This document shows positions 22,401-33,283 of a stretch of 64,000 nt of DNA, piece after piece (positions within the stretch are counted from its first letter, which is position 1; each line of letters opens with the position of its first letter). Source of the stretch: Eudromia elegans (Eukaryota > Chordata > Aves > Tinamiformes > Tinamidae); contig PTEX01000006.1 in NCBI GenBank assembly GCA_003342815.1, positions 2,797,338-2,861,337 of the forward strand, given 5' to 3'. The translations under genes were made by a program, and so were the position numbers. The notes under the pieces are model-generated. The model was given only the letters and a program-made list of their open reading frames with translations, had not been told where the DNA came from and made no database searches.

Positions 22401-24263
22401 TAAAATGGCACTTTCTGACACCATTTACCCCATGTTTTGCAGATTACATAGCTTTCAAGAAAAAATGAGCCCTTGTGTGCCAGTATTGCCTCTATACTGG
22501 AGTGAGACTAGAATGGGAATTTGGAGAGATGATCCTTGTCTACTTTGAGTCATACAGAAAAAAATGTAGCTCTGTGATCAGCAGAACTGATGAAGTTTGG
22601 TTTCCTGTGCATTGTGCCTCATAGATGGAGAGGAAAGGGAAAAGAAGCTGTAAGTTTCCTGATGTGTCGTATTAGATGGGCAGCTACTAATATGTTTAAT
22701 TCTTTCCTTTCAATTGCCGCCTTTTCTCATATAACATACTGGAAATTTGGTGTTTTAGATCTCTCCAGCCTGCTGTCATAGTTGGCTGAGACTGGCAGAG
22801 TAAAATATTACTGGGAAGGATGAAGAACTCTGATACCTGTAGAATGGCCCTCAACCACACAAATGCTTATGTGTACATGGAAGACATGAGCTCATAATAT
22901 TAAGAAATAAATAATATTTCTCATATTCTTAGGAAATTAGACTAAAAATACCACTCATCTCCACATGAATGGCAGACTTTGCCCATGACACAGCTGTCAC
23001 CAAAACCAAGAAGGGAGCAGAACAAAATGTGCATGGCAGGAACATGGAATAACACTTCCCCCGGGCTTGTTTACACCATCAGAACTTGCCCTACAGTTGC
23101 CCCAGCATGACAGATGTTCCCTAAAACAAAAGCATATAAGGAAAAGGATGGAAATTTCTAATAGTAACTAAGTGTGAGTGCAGCATGCTGTGTCGTAGAG
23201 CTCCATGCCTGAAGTAGAGGAGCCAGACTCTTCTCGCTCAGCTTGCAGCTGCCCTCATTTGCTGTGTCGCCCATGCAGCTGGCGTGCAAAACCCTTCTGT
23301 GCAGGATGCAGTAAAAAGTCTGACATGGCCATGTGCTGAACGGGTGTTTTACCAGATTTGCTGGAGCAGGGACGTTCATACAGTATGCCTTCTAAAGGCA
23401 AAGTGGTGTTATGTTTTTGTGAATTGGAGGACTAAGCCACCGTCACTACTTTGCTTGACCTATCTATAATTTGGGGTGCTGGCATGGTAAGATGGGGCAA
23501 CCAACTGCAACCACTTGCATTTTTGTAAAAGTGGAAAGGAATTGGGCAGGCAGGGTTTTGCATCTGTTCCAATATTCCAGTCTATAAGGTGTCTATGTTT
23601 TGACACAGAGCAGGTCACAAGAGAAACCTACTGAGCAGAGTGCCGTGAGTTTGCACAATGTTTTTGCAATAATGTCTCAGGAAGAAAAATCTATTCACAG
23701 AGAGAAAATACCTGCTATTGCAAGACAGTCATGAGCAATTAAACTGTAATGTAGGAGGCAAGATTAATTAGCTGACACTTATACCATTTCAGAGCGACAT
23801 CCCAACTATGAAAAAGTGGTTTCCTCAAACAGATCTTCCAGAAAAACTAGCAGCATTGCTTAATAGTGAGGGCAAGAAACAAAAGCACCAGACCACATTA
23901 GTCAGTTAGTTGGGAATGTTCTATGGAAAAGTCTCAGCTGTGTGTCTCCACCAACACAGGTAACAAATATCTTATTTGCAAATATTTGTGTTAAAAGTGG
24001 CAACTAACTCACTTGATGAAATCCATCCTTAATGTGCAAGTGAAAGTAAGCTAAGCCAAAATGACAGTCACAGTTCTTGAGAAAGATGAAAAATTTGTTG
24101 TGAAGGAAAGTCCTTGCGATTTGATGACGCATTTCAAATATCTAGGTAGTTAACCAGCTGCCATTGAAACCAACATTCAGTGCTCAAAAAATTCTGACCG
24201 TCATGCCTTCAAATACTAAGGATGAAACAGACTTTTCACTTGAAACCAAATTGCATTCCCAAT

Positions 24264-24308
24264 GGACTCGGAGTCCATAAAAAGTTCATAAAAAAACGGA
24301 CTTTTTAT
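24264..24308. repeat. Adjacent small inverted repeats
   Basis: GGACTC (24264-24269) pairs with GAGTCC (24271-24276) around a single G. ATAAAAAGT (24277-24285) pairs with ACTTTTTAT (24300-24308) around a 14-nt loop. Both are perfect but short. There is no T run placed to make a terminator, and this is not a bacterial genome. Confidence 0.5.
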
Positions 24309-25364
24309 CTACATCTCAAACCCTAGCTCTTTTTGGCACTAAAGAAATCACCTGACCTCAGTATTTTTCCCTTTATGCATCTTAGGGCTGTAAGTAAAGG
24401 ACCAACAGAATTACCATGGCACTGTTGGTCTATTTGACATGATAAAGCCACCAGCTCGATTGCAAAAGCTGCTGCACATGCATGATATGCTTCACTGACT
24501 GGAATGTCATGACTTCCAACTCAAAGGCATCACTCTTTTGGAGGATAACTATGAGCAGGGAATGATTTTTGAGCAGAGTACAAAGCTTTACATGGCAAAA
24601 AGACAACCTGTGTGATGATCGGTCTGTGTGATGTCTGATTAAAATGGAAATAATGCAACCGATAGGTTATACTGACACAAAGCTATGACTCAAGGCCCAA
24701 TGTGCCCACTTTCATCTTCTGGAGAAGAGCATATCCTCTATCTCCTTATTTATTCTCTATGGAGTCAAAAGTCTTGGCCTCAGTTTCTAGGATCCTCCTT
24801 AGACAGTGTGTTCCCATTTCTCTGATTCCTACCTTGCCACCTCTGTGCTATCATCACTCACAGCCTGGCAACTCTTTAATCGAATTTCATCACACTCGCG
24901 GTGAAATAATGCAATCATGCTGCCCCTGTGTCGCTGGAGTATTTACACTGCCTAATGTCTTACCTCTAAGTCCCAAGGCAGAAGACTTTTCAGGACTCCT
25001 AAAATCACTGAGGAAAGTGCCTCTCCAAACGGATTCAGAATCATTCTGCTTTGAACTTCTAATACGAAGCTTGGTTCTTTCTATTCACTCTGTGTAGAGG
25101 AGGTAGGGTTAGGGAGGTCAGCCTCCCTTATGTAGGCATCTACAACACGACCTTAAAGTCAGCTGATGCAAATACATCCTCGGCAGATTAATGATCTGGA
25201 AAGCTTACAGGCTGGTAGTTTGCTTTGAGGCTAACAAGGTTGGCTGGTCACCCAGGGGAAGGCACATACATCCCACACAAAGTGTGTCTGATCCCATAAG
25301 ACTGCCTTTCTCTTCTGCATTGCATTTCCTCCAGTTTCATATGGTGCAGTTTATCCCTCAAAAT

Positions 25365-25450
25365 TGTAAATTTTCTGAGCATAGGGACCTGCCTTTCTTT
25401 GAATGCTAAGGTACACAAAGCCTAAGGCAAAATTATTATTCGTAATATTA
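25365..25450 (+). mobile_element. Candidate ancient SINE/LINE 3' tail (L2/MIR-like)
   Basis: The order GTAAATTTTCTGAGCATAGG, GACCTGCCTTTCTTTG, GTACACAAAGCCTAAGGCA, then an ATTATTATT-rich end, matches the shared tail type of old amniote retroposons: 'gtaagctctttgaggcaggga', 'ctgtctttt', 'tgtacaaagcctagcaca', then an ATT-rich end. It is short and diverged. The body upstream could not be recognised. Confidence 0.4.
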
Positions 25451-26339
25451 ACATCAACATATTACTTCTAATATATACTAGAATACCAGATACTGTGAAG
25501 AAGACTATTCACCTCTTGATAAGAATATTTAATTAAAAATAAACAAAAGAATTGTCAGAGGACACAAAATACAAGAGCAACAGCATTTCTTTGTGGTGTG
25601 TTGTGTGACAGGTTGCGTGCAAGAATATTGTTGTGTAAGCTTACAGTTTGCAAAAGCTATAAGGCAAAGGGACAGGAAGTAACCCTGAGCAACATCTAAA
25701 GAAAGTGATAATAGTTTGAAATCTGTGATGCTTTGATCTAAGTTAAAGCTGCTTTAGTAATTGTGTAGCCATGTTGCCTGAGACATATTGAAGGACCCAA
25801 GGAAATGGGAGGAAGTAAAATAATAATGATGCTGATGCTTTCATCATGTTCAACTGAAAAAAAGAGAAGTAGACTTAAATCTTTTCATTTTTAATTGCCT
25901 TTTGATATTTAATTTGATCATTTGATCAAAAGATTCTGAGTTGACTTTAATATTAAACTAACTTGGCTTTAAAAGTTCTTTGTAGTGATGAGAGTACTAA
26001 AAGAAAATACCACAGACAAAAGTGCATACAATGTAAGACTCTAGCTTTACTGCAAAGGTAGAGATGATAATTACAAAACAAATTTATACATGAATATACA
26101 TTTCTTTACTTGTTTTGCTGTCTCTAAGAAACCTCTTCAGTACAAAAATTCAGTTGTACAAATGCATGCTATTGGGTTTTTTGCTTTGTGTCATCATTCC
26201 TCTCAGTCCTAGGGACATAATTCTGTGTTTATACAGCTGTCTGTAGTGGACTTTATAATTGTAAAATGTAGTTGCAAAATCAGGTTCATTCAGTGGAAAT
26301 CACCTCACCACCTTTCACTGGATTGAAAGGTCTTTTCAC

Positions 26340-26358
26340 TTTTTTTTTTTTTTTTTTT
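26340..26358. repeat. T homopolymer, 19 nt
   Basis: An uninterrupted T run followed by AAAAG. It could be a reversed poly-A, but no retroposon body or target-site duplication was found. Confidence 0.85.
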
Positions 26359-29300
26359 AAAAGTGGTATTTCTGTGAAGCACATCCACTTACATCTACCT
26401 GGTCAGCTTTTTGAGATGGTTGCTTGGTCTTTGTAAAGTTCTGCTTTCAGTTTGCCTTCCCCAAGAATGATATAGAAATAGGCTGTTGTGCTCTCTGGAG
26501 GCTTGACATGGTCACCAAAATACCCACAGTATTCCCCTGAGACGCAAATATGTTCATGTCCAGAGATTGCTGATATCCATTGGTCTAGCTCATAGAAGGG
26601 CTTAATTTAGCAAAAAACAGTTGATCATGTGGCTACACCACTCAGATGATTGTTTTGTTTTTCTACTTGGTTTGTAATACAAAGTTATGACAGAAAGGTC
26701 CCAAAATTCTGTTTTCAAGATTAACCACTCCAGGAAGTTGGTTTTTTCCTTCCCAAATCCAGAAGTCATTTTTATACTATATTTATTTTAGTTTCTCTTG
26801 CCAAATGAAAAAAAAAAATCAACAACCCCCCAAAATCATTGCTGATAGACTAAACTTTTCTGTTCTAGTTTAGATAAATATGTTTCATGTAAAAATAAAC
26901 AGAACATTAATTGCCTGCCACTGAAACCTTATTAGAGAACCTATGGAGAATGCTGCTTCTAAGTGGCTAGAGAAAATTGCTTTATTTGAGAATACCTTCA
27001 CTACTGATACCATTTTCATTTAAAGCAATCGTTATTTTCTTAAAGCTTGACTATTCATGTTACATCAAGTGGATGTAACTCCACTGAGCCCCCCATTCAC
27101 ACTGGTGCACAGTAGGCTCTAGTCAGGCAATATTAGACACAAGCAAGCTCCAGTTGTGTCCCAGAACTTGCTGGAGTTCAAAGTTCTCCAAGCAGAGATG
27201 CCAACAGAATCACTGACATGATGAATGATGGTCATACTCACTAAATCTGTCACTAAAATGGAAACTTTGTTGGAACAAGAGTGTTGGTTTTTGTGCATGA
27301 GGGAAGTCTGAAGTGAAATGGCAAAGACTAACCCTTCTAGATACTGAGCATCCTGAGGCCCACTGAAGTCCCTAGAAATTCCGAGTGATAAATACTTCAC
27401 ACAAGACATTGAAAAAAGATTATTGCAAAACCTATTGAAGTATAAAGACTATCTTTGATTCCAGCAGGCATCGGATCAAGCCCAGTGTGAATGAGCATCA
27501 GAGTATGTCTACATAGTCTTTTTCAGGCAGAATACAAGTTTCTTTGCCCAAGATTTCAGCCAGTTGGATGTGTGACAGCCCTGAACTGGAAGCCATGTTA
27601 TTGCATTTACAGTGTGGAGCCTAAACTAAAGCCCCTGCTGAAAGACAGAAAATATCAGTTTGTGCTCAGCAGCATGCTCCATCCAAGGATGCGCGGAGTG
27701 GATACACATATGCTTAGAGCACAAACAGAATGATTTCATGCTTGCCTGCAAAAGACCACGTAGAAAAATATCCTGAAAGGGGAAGAGCATTAAAACTCTG
27801 ACGTGAACGCTTAAATCCTCACCCTCCTGGCCTCAGGGAAACTGAGGAAAACAGATGGATGGGCTCTTTCCTAACACCACTTATCCTGGTTTGTTTCTTT
27901 GCAGATGGACAAGAGATAGCAGGAGAGGCCTGCAGATGAAGAGAAAAAAAATATTAATTGAACTAGATTCCAAAGCCACAAAATGATTGACTTTCACTGG
28001 CATGAGCAAAACAATACTTTAAAGTGTTTAATTTTTTCACATCAATTTTAATTAAGCTCTCATTAGGCTCTTTTGCCCCCAGAATTTGGCGGACAAAAGA
28101 AGCTGGCTTGCCCGGCGTGTTTCCCAAGCTTGCACAGCTCTATTCCTAAGGAGATTTATCGCATTTTTTTTCCTCCTCTTGAAAGAACCTTACATGAACC
28201 AATTCAAATGAAAAACACATGGACTAAAAAAGACTTCATCTTGCCAGATACCTTTTTATATCCAAAGCAGTGAACTTGTAGTCAGTTTGTCCTTTCATGT
28301 GTTGTTTTTTCTGGCTTTGGGACCTAAGAATGATTTTTTACTACGTGCAGTAGTAAAACAACATATTATGCAATTCTATTTTTCAGGGAGAACACTATGT
28401 AATTCATAGGCTTTTCAATGCCACATCTTCTGTTCAACAAATATATAAAAGTGACTTCTTTTTCCCCTTGTGGGCAGAAATCTAGAAATCGGTGTTCAGC
28501 AACAGGTATTCCAAATTACCTAACTTTGCTTTTTTACCTATCTCAAAAGTAATTGCCTAGTGTAACAATAAGAAGCTTGGAAGATGTACTTTTATCCCTG
28601 TCATTCGAAAATTTGGCACATAGGATCAATAATATCTTTTATCTGATGTTTCAAATTGAAGAACACAGGTGAAAACACAGCATGGCACGATTAGCTTGCA
28701 GCTTGAAAGGTCTGCAAGGAAGGAAGTTCTTTCTGTCAGAAGTACATGATAGATTAGCAGCTCTGTTAAATCAAATTATTGGACATGTGCACACTGGGAT
28801 GATTTTCCAGATGATGCCATCTTCCAAAAAGAATTTTGCATGATGCTTTTGTATTTCATGTAGCCAATCTCCAAAGTGGGATTGATTCAATTATTAAGAG
28901 CACTTTTAAAACTGATACATTCACTCTGTAATTTGAAACAAGCAAACAGATGTAATCCCAGAAGACTAGGCCTCTGAAACCATCCTGTGGATTTATTTGA
29001 TGCCTACCATCTCTTATTTTGGCAAGGGTGACTAAATGGCTAAATGTGTATTCACATGATGGATATTTATTTAATGATTTTCCAAAATCTGAGCTCACAG
29101 CTCAAGCATGATCTATAATGTGGTAACTGGGAAAGTTCCCCAAGGAATACGTTCTCCTAGATCTTAGAAAGATGTGCTGTCAGTTCAAGGAAGATGCCAT
29201 TTTACTTCTTAAATGTGTTTCCTCACGCTCAATCAGCATTAAGAAAAGGCCAAGTAGTGGTGAGTCTACAACTTACCCTCCCAAAATCACAAAAATGCTA

Positions 29301-29533
29301 GGCAAACAAGAAAGCAGCCCTTCTAGACAAGTTTATGAAAGAGAAATCCGTTATTGCCACACAAAGATGTTGCTTCAGGTTCAGGAAACTCTTGAGATGC
29401 AACTTTATGGAGGTTCAGAAACTATTGTGGGATAGTATTGCTTTGTGCTTGTCTTAATTTTACACTGTTCCTTAGGCATTGCTGGTTCTTCTGTTTAGGC
29501 TTGGACAGCTTTCAAATGGAGGCTCGGGCTGGA

Positions 29534-29558
29534 GGTTAGGGCTGATCCAGCCCTAACC
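29534..29558. repeat. 10-bp perfect hairpin with telomere-like arms
   Basis: GGTTAGGGCT (29534-29543) pairs perfectly with AGCCCTAACC (29549-29558) around a GATCC loop. The arms carry single TTAGGG/CCCTAA units. Only one unit per arm, so this is not an interstitial telomere array. Confidence 0.6.
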
Positions 29559-31043
29559 AGAAAAAAAGCAGAATATTCTTTGTTTTGAGAGGTAGTGATA
29601 TTGAGCAGAGAGTTTTGAGGTGGTAACATGTGGGGTGCCTGTGACCTCTACTGCAAAAAAGCAGTACCACAGCAGTCCCTCAGCCCATATCTGAAACTGT
29701 TTGGCATGGCTTCCAGCTCATCCCCAATAGCAGCTAGGGTAGGCATCGATGGCCAAGGTGTAGGCCCCCAGAGGTGTGCACATTGAAGGGAAAAGTGTGC
29801 AAAGAAAGCATGCAACCGTCATCTGCTGTCCTCAGCTGCCAGGCACAGCTGACCTGGGAGGCTGCTGTGTAGGTGGTTTGGCAGTCTTCTGGGCACACTG
29901 GGTTGTCCAGGTCTTGGACTGTGCATTTACCAACAGGACTTACCACAGGTCTGGCTGTCTGACCATCAGCTCCTGCCAACTCTCACCAATGGGTTCTGTG
30001 GAAATGGATTAGAGACAGCTCAGACTAAGGACAGTCCTGACATTCTTCTTGGAAAACCTGACAGTCAGTCAGGCCCCAGCTGAACTTGCCCAGGCAAAAG
30101 CTTGTCCTTTTACTCTAAACAACTGCTGTGGCAGGCTGAATTTCTGAGTATGTCTGCGGCTCCCTAGATCTCTAGACCTAGAGGTCCTAACCTCTTGCTG
30201 AGGTCCTTGTCAGTACCAATTGTTTTCTGGTCCTTGATGGGGCTTCTGGCAAAGCAGGCTTGGCCATCTTTACCTTAAGAAAAAGGTGTATCTATCTCTT
30301 CTTGTTTGGTGAACCAGCACTCCCAGAAGGCTGCTATTAAGCCCACAACATGCAACACACTTTTATAAAAATGCCTGTGATCAGGCTGCAGCCAGAGAGC
30401 TAGAGAGAAGTATCATGGATGTGGTGACAGATGAAAAGGTCAGTCTAATATCAGAGTCCAGTGAGATATTATCGTGCAAAACAGTCCTGGACTTACTGGA
30501 ATCAGTTCAAACTACTTTTCCAAGCACACACAGCTGAAAGATATGTCATCTGGATGTTTTGCCTGACTCCTCCAAAACTGATGATCTTTGATGTCCCTGA
30601 ATGTATCAGCTAGGGCCACTCATTGTTCCTCAAGTGTCTTGATGGCATGAAAACCTTGATAGTATTAAAAACCTTGACAAGGATAGGACACATACAAGGA
30701 TCCAGTCCATGGCTGAAAGAAGATGCCTGGCAATAGATATCAACAAGGTCAACAATAAGTTCTTTTATGCAGACCTGGAGGCCCAACAGATGGCCCAGTG
30801 CGACCTTGGTGACGTGAACGCCATTGACCTAGCAAGACCGCTTTGACCGCTCTAACTGAGAAGGTGCAATCACCAGTTAGCGTTAGAAGACCAGGGTGCA
30901 TCTTCTGTTAGAACAACTGATGCTAAGATACAGGCATACACATGCTCTAAGGTTTTGCACTAACTCTGGTATAGCAAATGATGGAAGGGGAAATAAAGTG
31001 CAGTGTGAAATGGTGGGAGCAAAAGTTTTCATGTTTACAGAGA

Positions 31044-31122
31044 ATCACAGAATCACAGAATGGTTGAGGTTGGAAGGGACCTCTAGAGATCATCTAGCCC
31101 AACCCGCCTGCTCCAGCAGGGG
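31044..31122 (-). mobile_element. CR1 LINE, 3' end fragment
   Basis: Reading the + strand, two ATCACAGA units are followed by ATGGTTGAGGTTGGAAGGGA, CCTCTAGAGATCATCTAG, CCCAACC and CCTGCTCCAGCAGG. This is the reverse complement of the last 80 or so bases of avian CR1, ending in its octamer repeat, so the element lies on the minus strand with its 3' end at 31044. It is severely 5'-truncated, as nearly all bird CR1 copies are. Similarity to the usual consensus is high and is lost abruptly after about 31122, so this is the youngest TE copy in the window. CR1 creates little or no target-site duplication, and none is seen. Confidence 0.92.
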
Positions 31123-31913
31123 TTTAGCATAGAAAAGATGCAGTTCGTATTAGTGCCACACTTTATCACACAAACAGTTCAGCTCTTCTCCATAACTAGC
31201 TCAAAAAAACCCAAACATACATGTAGCATGAGAGGAGCTATGGAATAAACTGGAGCAGTATGCACTTCATTTTGAATTTTTCTTATCATTCCCTGTTCCT
31301 GGGATAGAGAAATTTATATGGCCAGTGTGATGAGGGAAGTGTACTGAGGATGTTGTCCAAGTGGATGGGAGTGACTTAAGGTATGTCACATCAAGATATG
31401 TTACAAAAGAAAGCTGGTTAAAAAGTATGCTATTTATAATATGCACACACAAGATAAGATATATCCTGGCATTACCTTCGACTCTTCTGCTACCTTTTAA
31501 GACATTTGACAAATGCAAATGTTTAAGACATTTTCAATCACTCTACTGCAAGCGTCATAGGCTGCTCCTGAGATCAGAGAGGAAACTACTTAAGCTCAGT
31601 AAGCTTTCAGAGTTAGACCATTGGATGGGCAGCCATATGAAATGAACATAAAGGCTCAGTAAAACTGGTAACTCTTTACCTACTGTCAGTGCTGTTCTGT
31701 TTCTTTATAAGGCTAAAAACTGAAAGCCCCACATTTTTTCTTTATGTGTTTTTATTATATTCTTGCCACTGTAATGATTGCCTGTGACTTTGGGAGTATA
31801 GATAAACCTGGAGGATATTTTGAAAAAAGTAATGTATTCACTGACATTTCCATGTTTTTATGTTGTGGAGATCTCCATAGTCTTTCATATTATTTGGGAA
31901 ATTAATCTAACTT

Positions 31914-31928
31914 AAAAAAAAAAAAAAA
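31914..31928. repeat. A homopolymer, 15 nt
   Basis: An uninterrupted A run. No retroposed body is recognised upstream. Confidence 0.85.
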
Positions 31929-32983
31929 GAGTGACTTGTGCTTGACCTCACGTCTTCTGTACACTATTTGTCTTGAACTCTGATAATTTGTAACTGGTCC
32001 AATATTTTGACCAGACACGTGGTGTAATTCCTTTTCCCTAACTAGCTGAGCATAACTTCTTGGATCAGACTGCTGCTGTGCAGTCTCTCTGTGTTAATTT
32101 CAAATTCACTTTCTGGAAATATTTAGCAATATTTAATTAAAATTTACAGTGAATACCCCTTTTGCAAGCCAGATTGCAAGAATAGTTTCTGGGTGAGACT
32201 GCTGGAAACAGTCCGAATCATTTTATTTGACCAGACAGAATTATTTGCATGGAAAGTTAGTTGTCTATCTCTGCTTACCTATAATGTATGTACTATGGTA
32301 CTGTAGGTCCTCAATAACTCAATTAACTTCAAGATATATACATCATACACAAAAGAGATGGGGAAAGTGCTTTGGAAATATTATGACTTGGACAGCTCAG
32401 AATTTCTCCCTTCAGAGCTGATTTCACATTTGCCAGGAAATTCACTGCCATCTTATAATTCTTACTATAAATATTAAAGCTGTTCCAAGACAGCTAGCCC
32501 CGGATCTTCACAGATAATGTCTGCCACAAACAATATCCTGCATGCAAATCACAGAGATGCTCTGCTTAGTGGTGGAAGCAGAAAACATTAATCTCCAGGA
32601 CACCCAGGGAGCTCCTTAGCAGACATCTGCCATCTGACCTGTGAGCAAGGATGGAGATGAAGTCAGAGCCCTTCCACCAAGGAAAGCCTGTTGTTCTGCC
32701 CTTCTTGGTGCAGCTTAAACTCTTCATTCAAAGCTGATCCCTGCACCTTGAGGAGGGTGGTAGAATTGGAGGTAAGGGCAAGCTATCCTATTGTTTAGGC
32801 TGTTGGCAAATTCCCTCTGCATCTCTCAGGGAGACTAGGCTCAACAGGTCACCTCACCAGTGCTCCTCGGTCTACATTGCAGAGACTGTTTTCATAATGT
32901 TGTCCAGTTGATGCACTGAAGGAGTAGCTGGAGCAATTCCAGGCTGGGAAATTTCAGGGGCTGTCGCATGAAGGAAAAGGCGC

Positions 32984-33004
32984 TTTTTTTTTTTTTTTTT
33001 TTTT
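32984..33004. repeat. T homopolymer, 21 nt
   Basis: An uninterrupted T run directly after GGCGC. No associated retroposon was seen. Confidence 0.85.
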
Positions 33005-33247
33005 CACCCAAGAGAAACAGAAAAACTTACAGACAAATTAACGTTTTTCACGTGGCAAATATACCTTGTGCAAGTTGACTTTGTTCTGCACCAGCTGACT
33101 ATTTCAGGTGGCTAGGGGGAATCAGCTCATTGTGCAAATTCCTTGTTAAAACTTTACAGCTAAATATGGTGTGTGAAAAAGAGTACATCTGTGTTTAATT
33201 TAACAAGCTTGCCATACATCATAACCTCAGAAGAACCTCTCAACATC

Positions 33248-33283
33248 ATGCAAATTAAAAGCAAGTATTCAGATGATTTGCAT
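33248..33283. promoter_or_regulatory. Inverted pair of octamer motifs
   Basis: ATGCAAAT at 33248-33255 and its reverse complement ATTTGCAT at 33276-33283, 20 nt apart. ATGCAAAT is the classical POU (Oct) factor site. The first is followed by TAAAA, and the surrounding 33180-33570 is AT-rich with several TAATTA-like homeodomain cores. This fits an enhancer-like conserved element, but octamers are short and chance pairs occur. Conservation cannot be judged here. Confidence 0.3.

Larger units (their letters stand above)
18975..25364. other. Non-coding stretch, no gene seen
   Basis: No gene recognised across 6.4 kb. Small structures are a 10-bp tandem duplication (19383-19402), nested small hairpins (24264-24308) and a T/G-rich telomere-like stretch near 25103-25113. 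The 131-codon ORF at 24702-25097 has no motif and lacks the composition of a real protein. Confidence 0.65.
25451..31043. other. Non-coding stretch, no gene seen
   Basis: No gene recognised. It includes a 19-nt T run (26340-26358), a possible conserved element around 27980-28060 with a PBX/HOX-like TGATTGAC and a TAATTA core, and a hairpin of telomere-like sequence (29534-29558). 29480-31040 is slightly richer in G and C than its surroundings and is unexplained. It has no long ORF and no LTR ends that I could define. Confidence 0.6.
31123..33239. other. Non-coding stretch, no gene seen
   Basis: No gene recognised. Contains a 15-nt A run (31914-31928) and a 21-nt T run (32984-33004). The ORFs present are short and without motif. 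Confidence 0.65.

Noticed and set aside
24702-25097. 131-codon + strand ORF
   Set aside because: No recognisable domain and no exon boundaries.
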